Shown piece after piece: positions 50,001 through 59,226 of a DNA stretch of 64,000 nt. Each line of letters opens with the position of its first letter. Position 1 is the stretch's first letter. Made by a program: the position numbers and the translations under genes. The stretch spans positions 992,501 through 1,056,500 of the forward strand of contig CAUEEP010000937.1 in assembly GCA_958450365.1 (NCBI GenBank). Direction: 5' to 3'. This stretch comes from Mesorhabditis belari (taxonomy: Eukaryota > Nematoda > Chromadorea > Rhabditida > Rhabditidae). A model generated the notes under the pieces. The model saw nothing but the letters and a program-made list of their open reading frames with translations. It ran no database searches and had not been told where the DNA came from.

Positions 50001-53000
50001 TGAGCTCCTGAGCTCCTGAGCTCCTGAGCTCCTGAGCTCCTGAGCTCCTGAGCTCCTGAGCTCCTGAGCCCTGAGCTCCTGAGCTCCTGAGCTCCTGAGC
50101 TCCTGAGCTCCAGCTCCAGAGTTCCAGAGTTCCAGAGTTCCAGCTCCAGAGATCCGGGGCTCCAGAGCTCCAGGGCTCCAGAGCTCCTGAGCTCCAGCTC
50201 CAGAGTTCCAGAGTTTCAGCTCCAGAGCTCCAGAGATCCGGCGCTCCAGCTCCAGAGTTCCAGAGTTCCAGAGTTCCAGAGTTCCAGAGTTCCAGCTCCA
50301 GAGCTCCAGAGCTCCAGAGATCCGGGGCTCCAGCTCCAGAGTTCCAGAGTTCCAGCTCCAGAGCTCCAGAGCTCCTGAGCTCCAGCTCCAGAGTTCCCCT
50401 TGTCTTTGAGTTTAAACTATTAGTGTTATACATTTTCTGAAAGCTCTTTTCAAGGGCTACACAATGGTCATATTAATATTTAGAAATACGGTAAAGACAA
50501 GGGAGTTACAGACGCGCGAAAGTGAAGAAAGTGACGATCGTTTTTCAAATATCATCTTTCATTTTCCAGTAGTGTATAAAATATCTAAAAGAGAAAAGAA
50601 GTCTTATTTATCTTAGAACAAATCTTATAACTGAATATTTATTTATAAATTCTTAGAGAAGAAGCCTCCCATCAGTCAGTCATTCTTCAACCGATCACTT
50701 TCGATTTGGCATCGACTCCGAAAACGAAAACGAACCCGAAGCTAGAATTGGAAGATTTGGAAACTGAATTTGGATCATTTAACGTATTCGAGGTTTTTGA
50801 GGATCTTGTTAAAACGACGATGAAGCCGAAAATTGAGACAACTACGACAAATGCGATTGAGATTGAGTTTGAGAAAGTCATCCAGAGACAACAAAGGAGT
50901 ACGACAACGATGGAGACGCTTGTGGAAAAGAAAGAGGAAATAAAGATGGATAAAGAACCGATTTTGAGGGTTCAGGAGACCATTCCAATCACAACCACCA
51001 TGCAAAGTGCACACGAGTTTCAAGGTAAATGAGTTATTGATGAGAATTTGTGCATAGTACTGTACTGTACAGTGGATAGTACATAGTACTGTACAGTAGA
51101 TAGTAGATAGGACTGTACAGTAGATAGTACATAGTACTGTACAGTAAATAGTACATAGGACTGTACAGTACATAGTGCATAGTACATAGTACTGTGCAGT
51201 ACATAGTGCATATTACTGCACAGTACATAGTGCATAGTACATATTAATGTACATTGCATAGCACGTAGTACTCTACAGTACATATCACGTAGTACTGCAG
51301 AGCACAAGACATAGTACTGCTCAATACATAGTACATAGTACTGTACAGTACATGGGACATACTGTACAGTACATAGTACATAGTACATAGTACTGTACAG
51401 TACTAAGAACATACTGTACAGTACATATGACATAGTACTGTACAGTACATGGGACATACTGTACAGTACATGGGACATACTGTACAGTACATAGGACATA
51501 GTACTGTACAGTACATGGGACATACTGTACAGTACATAGGACATAGTACTGTACAGTACATAGGACATAGTACTGTACAGTACATGGGACATACTGTACA
51601 GTACATGGAACATACTGTACAGTACATGGGACATACTGTACAGTACATGGAACATACTGTACAGTACATGGGACATACTGTACAGTACATAGGACATAGT
51701 ACTGTGCTAAATAACTTTCGGGTTACTGTAGCTTTGTCCTGGCAATACTGTAAGGTACTGTAGTCACCAAAGGATACTGTAGTTGTCAAAGGATACTGTA
51801 GCTCTACCCTGGAACCTCAAGAGCAAGCTTTTCCTTTCCATTGATCCAATATCAAATCAATATCAGAGCAGAGCTACAGTCCTGCCACAGTAGATTTGTT
51901 TCTAGTATTGTCAGCTGTAGTCACTCAATTCCAGAACCGAATCCAGGCGACTCGTTCAGCAATTGGAAGAAGAAAGTCGAGGAGGGACACAGGATACAGG
52001 TTAGCTTCGTTTATAAAAAGATCAGCTAAGAAATATGAATGTTTTGGAGGTAAGTCACCGTGATGTAGTCAGGAGCGCGCTTGTCTACAGCCCGCACAAT
52101 CCGGGTTCGATCCCTGCCACTCAAATTTGACTTAATTCTTTTAATGAAACGACACAAATACAATATGTTCTAGTGTTTTCTTTGACTCAATTGAAGGCCT
52201 TAAAGCGACTTTCTTTTAATTTTAAGGACTTTAATAGACTTTCTTTGGCTTCTTTGGCTTCTTTGGCTGCCTTGGCTTCCTTGGCTTCTTTGGCTTCTTT
52301 GTCTTCTTTGGCTTCTTTGGCTTCTTTGGCTTCTTTGGCTTCTTTGGCTTCTTTGGCTTCTTTGTCTTCCTTGGCTTCCTTGGCTTCTTTGGCTTCTTTG
52401 GCTTCTTTGTCTTCTTTGGCTTCTTTGGCTTCTTTGTCTTCCTTGGCTTCCTTGGCTTCTTTGGCTTCTTTGGCTTCTTTGGCTTCTTTGTCTTCTTTGG
52501 CTTCTTTGGCTTCTTTGTCTTCCTTGGCTTCTTTGGCTTCTTTGGCTTCTTTGTCTTCTTTGTCTTCTTTGGCTTCTTTGGCTTCTTTGGCTTCCTTGGC
52601 TTCCTTGGCTTCTTTGGCTTCTTTGTCTTCCTTGGCTTCTTTGGCTTCTTTATCTTCTTTGGCTTCTTTGGCTTCCTTGGCTTCCTTGGCTTCTTTGGCT
52701 TCTTTGGCTTCTTTGTCTTTCTTGTTTGACGAATCTTTATTGCTATCAAAGTTTAGAATATCATCATAAATCCTCTAATAGAACGGCCCCCATAATGACG
52801 AGCGTACAGTCGGGTAGTCTAACTTTAGACGTCCTGTTCTCCACACTGCTTTATGCTACAGTGTGCATTTGCGTGTCATATGATAGCTCTTGAAATCTAG
52901 TATTTTTTTGGTATCAAAAGTTAAGTTTGGAAAGATCTAGGGACTGAGAAAAAGATCGGAAAGATCTAGGGGTTGATTTTCTAAAAAGACTAAGCAACTG

Positions 53001-55178
53001 AACCGTTCTGAAGACTGAAGTTAGACTATCGTTCAATTACAGGATTTACAATAGGAGTATTTTACACGTTTTTATCGACTTTGAACTTTATTTCTTGTTT
53101 GGATGAAGAGAAAAACTAAAAAGAAGAAAGAAAGAAGAAAGAAAGAAGAAAGGAAGAAGAAAATTGATGTTAATCTAGCTGTTCGATAAAGTAGATAATT
53201 CTCAGCTAATTGTAGACACTTTAAAGCCTGCTTTTTCTACCGTAATCCATTAGTACGTGATCTAAACTAGTCCTGTTACAGTAATCTTGCTCTTTTTCAA
53301 GGCCACAATGAAACCAATGGGCACGACGGAGCGATCGATCGTTCGCTTGGACTCTCTTCAGGTTGATGTCACTGAGGAACCCCGAAGAACTACTGTAATC
53401 ACTAGGTTAGTCTTTAAATGCTAATTTTAGAGCTTAAATAAGATTCTGAGGGTTTTAAGATCAAAATCTTTAGATATGGTGAGCTGCCGACATCAAAAAA
53501 TGTTCCGATTGAGGTGAAACCGGGTTTTGATCGAAGAGGAGGTGAAAAGAAGAGTTTAAACATCAAAAACATCAAAAAACATTAAAAACTCGATAATATT
53601 ATGAATTTTATCTAGTTTATATAATGATAATCGATTATGAATCCTTATAATATCCAAATTTCTCCTTTAGACGGTGATAAATACGATCGGTACTCGTCAA
53701 AAGCTCCAGGAGAGCCGCCTGAGAAAGCGCCGATGCCGAAGAATGAGCAAACGATTGATATTTTTGGGGTATGTATAACGATAACGACGATTTTATATCA
53801 AAAATCTCAGGATAATCTGCAATCGTTTGCTGATTCGGCGATTTGCATTGCGAGAACGCTTTTTGATGTTTGGTGAGTGCGGGGAAAAGGGGAAAAGGGA
53901 AAAAGGGGAAAAGAAAGGGGAAAAGAAAGGGAAAAGATAGCTAACAAGGGAACAACGACAAAAATGAAGGCTTGACTTCTAAAGGCTTGACTTCTAAAGG
54001 CTTCACTGTGAAGCTGTGGAAGCTGCTGAAGCTGTAAAAGCTGCAGAAGCTGCAGAAGTTGCAGAAGCTCAACTCTCAAATCCCCCACTAGATCTCATCG
54101 TCAGCTAAGCATCGTCGAGTAATTTAAGCGACGCTCAGGGTGCACTACTGTTAGAGAAAATACAGTAGTAGAACGGGGCACACAATTCAAGGAAAATGAA
54201 GAGATCCATTTCTCATTGGTGATCGCATTGTTTTCTCAATTTAACTACTGCTATTGGTTTAATAGAATCCAGAATTTGCGGGTAAAGATAGCCAAATTGT
54301 GCGACATACATGCCCCGCCTCTTTTGCCATTGGCAACCCAAGTTTGAACTCAAATATCTCGGTGTTGAGCTTTCCAATTGAAATATTCTTAGTATCATTA
54401 GATTCGCTAAGTTTTTCTCTATAGATTGGTATAAAAGCCATTTCAATTGGACAAAGCAACACCGAGATATTTGAGTTCAAAGTTAGATTGCCAATGGCAA
54501 GAGGATCTTAGGCTTTATTGATCTAAAATTTAAGAGAAATTTGGAAACTTATTAGCTTATTTTGGGGAGAAGATTCAAGAGATAAAAATCTCTTGAAATC
54601 AAGAGAAAAGATCCTTTTTGAGGTGCGTAATCCAATGTGTTTGTTGTATGCCATCATTTCTCTCGGTTTGTCTCCCATCTCGATCACTTTTCGTCGTGCA
54701 TCTCGTCCTCGACGTCCTCTTCCTCGTTGTCGCTTTTATCTTTTGGTGAGTTCTAGAAAACAAGAGATGGGAAGTGATTGTAATTCAGCTGATTTGATAA
54801 TCAGCGATCTGTAAATCAGCCAGAAGCCAGTCAGAGGCCAGCTCCAGATCTGACTCTGACTGGCTAAGAGAGCTAAGACTGACTAAGAGAGCTAAGAGAG
54901 CTGGCTAAGAGAGCTGGCTAAGAGAGCTTTAAACAGTAGAAATCGACGCTAGGACTACAGTAGATAAAGTGTCTTTTAAAAACTGTATTCAAAACATTTA
55001 CCGTACTCTTTCTAGTTCAACTGGCGTCGTTTTCTCAATGGTTCTTTTCGTGTTAGTCGAGGGAATGGGCAGGGAGATTCTCATCAAATGGACCTTCTTG
55101 TTGATTCTCTTTTTCGTTCTTCTTCTCGTCTACACGGCTGTCGTCGTCATCACGCATCGGTTGGTTTTAGATTTTTGA
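40113..55178 (+). CDS. Unrecognised 814-residue multi-pass membrane protein, 20 exons
   Basis: Exons: 40113-40204, 43520-43606, 44220-44311, 44398-44536, 46368-46447, 46594-46864, 47208-47367, 48040-48103, 48144-48221, 48525-48716, 49084-49139, 49516-49598, 50657-51024, 51935-51999, 53302-53405, 53474-53541, 53671-53768, 53811-53872, 54623-54745 and 55016-55178. Phase agrees at every junction and the total is 2445 bases. The exon 5/6 border is the weakest, since it needs an atypical acceptor or an alternative donor at 46465. The protein starts MKESFTPPLCRQETFQQ, has one membrane helix at about residues 66-86 (APWLLLAAVLSFKFAILAGW), a long Lys/Glu-rich region with GKGKKKGKGKGKKGKGKK, a Ser/Pro-rich exon, and a Cys-rich stretch (CVIQCVCCMP). 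Two or three C-terminal helices follow (HLVLDVLFLVVAFIF, WTFLLILFFVLLLVYTAVVV) before VITHRLVLDF and stop. AATAAA follows at 55191. About 84 percent of the locus is intron. No family is recognised. Confidence 0.6.
40400..40482 (-). tRNA. tRNA-like locus, Arg(CCG)-like loop
   Basis: Minus strand: GCGTTGT acceptor start, TGGTGTAGTGG A box, a 5-bp stem CGTTT/AAGCG around GACCGGT (would present CCG), GGTTCGAGTCC B box, and a GGGGCGC 3' acceptor that pairs mostly by G-C and G-U. It is one of the better-preserved copies, but position 33 is A instead of U. It lies in intron 1 of the membrane-protein gene. Confidence 0.5.
40593..40676 (+). tRNA. tRNA-like locus, Glu-derived
   Basis: TGGTCTAGAGGATAGCG resembles the tRNA-Glu D-arm. 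A CGGG/TCCG stem encloses CCCTCAC, which would show CTC (Glu), and GGTTCGGTTCC is the B box. An extra variable segment is present and position 33 is C, so function is doubtful. Confidence 0.45.
41640..42150. repeat. Tandem repeat, about 141-bp unit, 3.5 copies
   Basis: The landmark ctcaatagctatta recurs near 41658, 41799, 41940 and 42081, a period of 140-142 bp, with gtaaatctagtcctgcac between. It is satellite-like and sits in intron 1 of the membrane-protein gene. Confidence 0.85.
42773..43322. mobile_element. Foldback element, GGGGAGTGGGA ends
   Basis: Arms of about 230-260 bp (42773-43035 and 43090-43322) are inverted copies: ggggagtggga..., gcgaccttttttt..., accttgcccatta, ttttctaggtaatt and gtagaatcgaaattt all reappear in complement. 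A short atgtccagg tandem repeat (42787-42850) has grown inside the left arm, and the same repeat occurs at 43613-43655 without the element. Confidence 0.75.
43735..43920. repeat. Minisatellite, GGATCGAGCTAGCCCTATCG unit
   Basis: Three to four alternating units of roughly 30-60 bp containing ctagccctatcggt and aaacggatcgga. It lies in intron 2 of the membrane-protein gene. Confidence 0.7.
44711..46243 (+). mobile_element. Mariner-family remnant with duplicated ends
   Basis: The terminal motif attgggttggtgaattgaaa begins copies at about 44711, 45166 and 45538, and its complement ends the element at about 46243. The first two copies are a tandem duplication of a 370-450 bp end segment. The third leads into a 3' transposase remnant (about 45890-46180) with LAHSPYSPAPFDYYLFR, then FDPEEAVKNWL, and after a frame break FDSKPKPYNERGIRKLP and GEVVNNNGNYF, typical mariner C-terminal blocks. 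An inner inverted repeat (45598-45665 and 45775-45860) is also present. It is inactive and inserted in an intron of the membrane-protein gene. Confidence 0.8.
46967..47092. repeat. ATA/ATG trinucleotide microsatellite
   Basis: An interrupted (AAT)n run with GAT interruptions, about 125 bp. Poly-Ile and poly-Leu open frames over it are artefacts. Confidence 0.9.
47430..47552. repeat. Pyrimidine tract TTCCTTTCTCCC
   Basis: A CT-only low-complexity stretch in the intron after the 47208-47367 exon; no gene. Confidence 0.8.
47775..47955. repeat. Minisatellite, 22-bp unit
   Basis: About eight copies of ggttctgccaagcctatccc or close variants, in the same intron as the pyrimidine tract. Confidence 0.85.
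48895..49062. repeat. Minisatellite, AAAGCTTTCAAATACTC unit
   Basis: About nine copies of a 16-18 bp unit directly upstream of the 49084 exon. Confidence 0.8.
49275..49450. repeat. Foldback remnant, TGCCATTGGCAA family
   Basis: The sequence tgccattggcaatctaact through gccgagatatttgagctcaa is a diverged inverted repeat, homologous to the better copy at 54318-54504. Confidence 0.55.
49908..50575. repeat. Foldback arms flanking a CTCCTGAG/TTCCAGAG minisatellite
   Basis: Left arm 49908-49990 (actggacaatgaaatatcat... cgcgcctgtaactcccttg) is inverted at about 50487-50575. Between them lie about 400 bp of agctcctg and agttccag 8-bp units. A direct copy of the inner arm end (cttgtctttgagtttaaact) also closes the array at about 50400. 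Confidence 0.7.
51040..51710. repeat. Palindromic minisatellite of ACTGTACAGTAC units
   Basis: Units such as actgtacagtacatgggac and actgtacagtacataggacat repeat about 28 times. Each contains the self-complementary TACTGTACAGTA core, so the array can fold on either strand. Long open frames on both strands are artefacts. Confidence 0.9.
52058..52135 (+). tRNA. tRNA-like locus, short form of the TTGTCTA family
   Basis: A box TGATGTAGTCAGG, anticodon-region CGCTTGTCTACAG and B box GGTTCGATCCC match the two loci at 55695-55785 and 55888-55978, but without their extra variable-arm sequence. Acceptor pairing is weak. Confidence 0.4.
52230..52722. repeat. Minisatellite, 9-bp unit TTGGCTTCT
   Basis: About 54 copies of a 9-bp unit. 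Both strands stay open (Leu-Ala-Ser or Lys-Lys-Pro proteins) only because the unit is a multiple of three. Confidence 0.95.
54318..54504. repeat. Foldback element, TGCCATTGGCAA ends
   Basis: Short inverted arms of about 65 bp: ttgccattggcaac...tatctcggtgttgagc and its complement ending gattgccaatggcaa. Confidence 0.75.
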
Positions 55179-55190
55179 AAATTTCATAAT

Positions 55191-55196
55191 GAATAA
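55191..55196 (+). terminator. Poly(A) signal AATAAA
   Basis: AATAAA lies 13 bp after the stop codon at 55178 of the long membrane-protein gene and supports that stop as the real 3' end. Confidence 0.6.
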
Positions 55197-55208
55197 AGCT
55201 AGGGTTAG

Positions 55209-55662
55209 GTAAACTCGCTGTTAGGTGGGCTTATTAGTTGGACTTTTTCCATTGTTGACCTTTCATAGGGTAGCTAGCAGCTAGCTTTCGTTGATTAGCT
55301 GTTAGCTAGCATTGATTAGCTGATTAGCTAACAGCCTAAGCTAACAGCCTAAGCTAACAGCCTAAGCTAACAGCCTAAGCTAACAGCCTAAGCTAACAGC
55401 CTAAGCTACAGCCAAGCTAACAGCCAAGCTAACAGCCTAAGCTAAAGCCAGCAACAGCCAAGCAACAGCCTAAGCTAACAGCCTAAGCTAACAGCCAAGC
55501 TAACAGCCTAAGCTAACAGCCTAAGCTAACAGCCTAAGCTAACAGCCTAAGCTAACAGCCTAAGCTAACAGCCTAAGCTAACAGCCTAAGCTAACAGCCT
55601 AAGCTAACAGCTAATCAACCAAAATATCTTAAATTCACCTAACAGTGAGTTTATCTAGCTAA
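55209..55662. repeat. 13-bp minisatellite AACAGCCTAAGCT between short inverted arms
   Basis: About 23 copies of the unit (55325-55610), whose complement contains the telomeric hexamer TTAGGC. The array is bracketed by taaactcgctgttaggtg at about 55210 and its inverted copy cacctaacagtgagttta at about 55637. Confidence 0.75.
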
Positions 55663-55694
55663 AAGTTTGAAAAAAAATAAAATTTCGAAATTCA

Positions 55695-55785
55695 TTGGCA
55701 GTACGGGGGGTCGAACCCGGCACTGGGGGGAGGGGGATGCAGGTTGTAGACAAGCGCACTCCCGACTACGCCACGACGACAAAGG
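55695..55785 (-). tRNA. tRNA-like locus, TTGTCTA loop, long variable arm
   Basis: Minus strand: TGGCGTAGTCGGG, GCGCTTGTCTAC, about 20 C-rich bases in the variable region, then GGTTCGACCCC. It is inverted relative to the close relative at 55888-55978. Confidence 0.45.
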
Positions 55786-55887
55786 GTGCAGCGAGAAAAA
55801 AATCAGTTGAAAATCCCCGCCATGGATCGGATCAGCGGATCCGCCATTAGTCGAGATTTTCACCTGGTTTTTTCTTCGACGGACTCT

Positions 55888-55978
55888 TTGTCGCCGTGGC
55901 GCAGTCGGGAGGGCGTTTGTCTATCGCCCGCACGTCCCTCCCCCGTTAGGCCGGGTTCGACCCCCCGTGGTGCCAAAC
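55888..55978 (+). tRNA. tRNA-like locus, Asp(GTC)-like with long variable arm
   Basis: Six of seven acceptor pairs form (GTCGCCG with TGGTGCC). A GGCG/CGCC anticodon stem holds a loop reading TTGTCTA (GTC, Asp), the T-stem has one mismatch, and a variable arm of about 20 bases is present. It is the best-folded tRNA-like copy in the window. A class II arm on an Asp-anticodon molecule is not standard. Confidence 0.5.
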
Positions 55979-56177
55979 GGCTTTGCATTTTTTAATTATT
56001 AGACGATATTATTATATTATATCATATCATATTACATTATTTTAATAACTATATTTGATTTTAAGAATTTTTAAAAAACCTAAGCTTTTTGGCTCAAAGA
56101 TGCCTGAGAAAAAGCCGGCAGACGGACAGAAACTCTTTTATATAGTAGATTTTTCTTATCGTATCCAAAACCCAGAC

Positions 56178-56447
56178 GTAGTACGCTACAGTACACTTAC
56201 TGTACAGTACGATGCGGTACGCTACAGTACGCTACAGTACGCTTACTGTACAGTACGATACGGTACGCTACAGTACGATACGGTACGCTACAGTACGATA
56301 CGGTACGTTACAGTACGCTACAGTACACTTACTGTACAGTACGATGCGGTACGCTACAGTACGCTTACTGTACAGTACGATACGGTACGCTACAGTACGC
56401 TTACTGTACGGTACGCTACAGTACGCTACAGTACGCTTACAGTAGCT
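56178..56447. repeat. Minisatellite of TACGCTACAG/TACGATACGG units
   Basis: Alternating 10-bp units with interspersed cttactgtacagtacga. Open frames here are artefacts. Confidence 0.9.
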
Positions 56448-57004
56448 CTTCTAGCGTGTCCAGTGCTGTAATGTAAGAATTGTCCACGGCGTACTTTGTG
56501 CTCGAAAAATTGTGGGAAACATTTTCGATCTAGCGCACCGGATTCTACAGTTTTCTTGCGATGTTGCGACCAAAAATGAAGAATTCAGTGCACTAGAAAG
56601 ATTGCGTTTACATTTTTTAGTTAAAGTTCGAATAAATCTCTACAAAGCTAGTCGTCAAAATAGTCGAAAATTGAAGTTTTTGTAGGGCAATTTGTGCGCC
56701 CAAATTCTAAACACACCTTTTCTAGCGCACAAAGAAGCACAAACATTTAGCGAAATCAGGCAAAACAAAAGCCCTAAAGGCCCTGAGATTCAAAATGATC
56801 ATCAGCTTTCAGCTCTTGGGAACTTTTATTGGAATCGTCAGCAATTCGTCGAAAATATCGCCGGGTCGAGAAAGCCGATGAAATCGAGGGAGAAGCCTTG
56901 TGAAATCACGAAATATCACTAAATTCTCATAATTTAAAGTTCTATTTTGTATTTGTATTCAAGCTCAATCATCTCTCTTATATTTTCTAATTTCTCTGAG
57001 AAAC

Positions 57005-57780
57005 AAGGCGGATAGCTCAGTGGTTGAGCATCGAGCAGAAGAGGAAGGTAAGCAGAAGGTCCCAGGGTCCAGGGGCCCAGGTGAGGGCCCATGGTTCGAT
57101 CCCAAGCTCCAGGGGCCCAGGTGAGGGCCCATGGTTCAATCCCGGGCTCCAGGGTCCCGGGGTTCAATCCCAGGATCCCAGGATTCAATCCCAGGGTCCC
57201 AGGGTTCAATCCTAGGATCCCAGGATTCAACCCCAGGGTCCCAGGATTCAACCTCAGGGTCCCAGGGTTCAATCCCAGGGTCCAGGGTCCCAGGATTCAA
57301 TCCCAGGGTTCAGGGTCCCAGGATTCAATCCCAGGGTCCCAGGGTTCAATCCCAGGGTCCCAGGGTCCCAGGGTTCAACCCCAGCGTCCAGGGTCCCAGG
57401 ATTCAACCTCAGGGTCCCAGGGTTCAATCCCAGGGTCCAGGGTCCCAGGATTCAATCCCAGGGTTCAGGGTCCCAGGATTCAATCCCAGGGTCCCAGGGT
57501 TCAATCCCAGGGTCCCAGGGTCCCAGGGTTCAACCCCAGCGTCCAGGGTCCCAGGGTTCAATCCCAGGGTCCCAGGGTTCAATCCCAGGGTCCCAGGGTC
57601 CCAGGATTCAATCCCAGGGCCCCGGGGTCCCAGGATTCAATCCCAGGGTCCAGGGTCCTAGGATTCAATCCCAGGGTCCAGGGTCCCAGGATTCAATCCC
57701 AGGGTCCCAGGGTTCAATCCCAGGGTCTAGGGTCCCAGGTGAGGGTCCCAGGGTTCAATTCCCTGGGATTGAGTCCTGGG
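57005..57780 (+). repeat. tRNA-like head followed by a B-box minisatellite
   Basis: At 57010-57040 a good A box (TAGCTCAGTGGTTGAGC) starts a tRNA-like sequence, and a first B-box copy, GGTTCGATCCC, occurs at about 57092. From there to 57775 the motif GGTTCAATCCCAGGGTCC and variants repeat about 25 times. Each unit keeps the T-loop core GGTTCAATCC. The array therefore looks like an amplified tRNA T-arm. The long open frames here are artefacts. Confidence 0.75.
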
Positions 57781-58439
57781 ATCCCGGTTCTGCTCCAATA
57801 TCTTTACCATTCCTTTCTCTCTCTATTACCGACCTCTGATTCTAGATTTTGTCCCCAAAAAAGAGACGGGTATATTGTCTGATTGTTGTTGTGGTTCTGA
57901 TTGTAGTTTACCGTGAAACTTCTTCTAATCAAAGTGTCCATTATTAGAAAATTCAATTGATAAATGATTTTTTTCTCATTTCAAAATCACAACTGTTCTT
58001 TCTGGTGTTCTTTGACTAAACGCACGCTTTCCTGTGCACTGAATTCTTTATTCTTTTAGCTTTTAAGCATTTTCAGCATTTTAAGCTGAATTTGTTTATG
58101 AAAATTTCAAAAGTTCTCTTCTGAAAAGTTTGAAAGGAAATCAAAGCGTTTTGCTTTTGATTTCCCCTTTGAAATTTGCCGCTAAAAGGAAAGAAAGGAA
58201 AGAAAGGAAAGAAAGGAAATGATATCAAAGGAAATTTCAATTTAATTTCAATTTAAAATCTCTATCTTTCTTCAAAAAGAAATCAATTGAAATATGACGT
58301 TAAAATGAGCGAAATTTATTGCAGTTTTTGTTGATTCTTTTGTTAATTCTTTTGCGATTCCTTTGCGACAATTTATGACAGAAATCAGGGGTGGCGCCGG
58401 TCGATTTTCTTTTAGAATATTAGACAAATTCACATTTTC

Positions 58440-58865
58440 AGCTACAGTACTTACAGTACCTAGAGCACCTACATTACCTAGAGCACCTACAGTACCTAGA
58501 GCACCTACAGTACCTAGAGCACCTACAGTACCTAGAGCACCTACAGTACCTAGAGCACCTACAGCACCTACAGCACCTACAGTACCTAGAGCACCTACAG
58601 TACCTAGAGCACCTACATTACCTAGAGCACCTACAGTACCTAGAGCACCTACAGTACCTAGAGCACCTACATTACCTAGAGCACCTACAGTACCTAGAGC
58701 ACCTACAGTACCTAGAGCACCTACAGTACCTAGAGCACCTACATTACCTAGAGCACCTACAGTACCTAGAGCACCTACAGTACCTAGAGCACCTACAGCA
58801 CCTACAGCACCTACAGTACCTAGAGCACCTACAGTACCTACAGTACCTACAGCAACTACAGTAAT
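58440..58865. repeat. Minisatellite, 18-bp unit
   Basis: About 23 copies of acctacagtacctagagc with rare substitutions. The translated Pro-Arg-Ala-Pro-Thr-Val frame is an artefact. Confidence 0.95.
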
Positions 58866-59039
58866 CTGAGGATCATTTAAGTATTACCGTATCGAGATCG
58901 TTAAATCGTTAAATCGAGAGTCGACTGTACTTACAAATCTGAAAATCTATGCTTTAAGTTTCGATTTTTCTTTCTTCTATGGTTTACAGATTTCCAGAGT
59001 TGCATAATTCTTTAAGTTCAACTTTTCAAGTCCAGCTTT

Positions 59040-59226
59040 TGAAGTCCAGTTTTTGAAGTCCAGCTTTTGAAGTCTAGCAGTCCAGAAGTCCAGAAGTCCA
59101 GCAGTCCAGAAGGCCAGCAGTCCAGCAGTCCAGCAGTCCAGCAGTCCAGAAGTCCAGAAGTCCAGAAGTCCAGAAGTCCAGAAGTCCAGCAGTCCAGCAG
59201 TCCAGCAGTCCAGCAGTCCAGAAGTC
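59040..59226. repeat. Minisatellite, AGTCCAGA/AGTCCAGC 8-9 bp unit
   Basis: About 20 copies of agtccagaagtccagc. No gene. Confidence 0.9.

Noticed and set aside
49867..50433. 188-residue Leu/Glu/Ser/Gly frame
   Set aside because: Covers the CTCCTGAG/TTCCAGAG minisatellite only.
51020..51789. 225- and 128-residue Tyr/Val/Cys-rich frames
   Set aside because: Artefacts of the palindromic ACTGTACAGTAC array, open on both strands.
52231..52769. Long open frames on both strands (198 and 172 residues)
   Set aside because: They lie over the 9-bp TTGGCTTCT minisatellite; a stop-free unit divisible by three keeps frames open by chance.
57091..57882. 263- and 176-residue Pro/Gln/Gly frames
   Set aside because: Translation of the B-box minisatellite in two frames; no splice or start support.
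38734..58865. Repeat arrays considered as CRISPR arrays
   Set aside because: Units are contiguous tandem repeats without unique spacers, and the DNA is eukaryotic.
58363..58869. 168-residue PRAPTV repeat protein
   Set aside because: 18-bp tandem repeat without stops; no real start or conserved flank.
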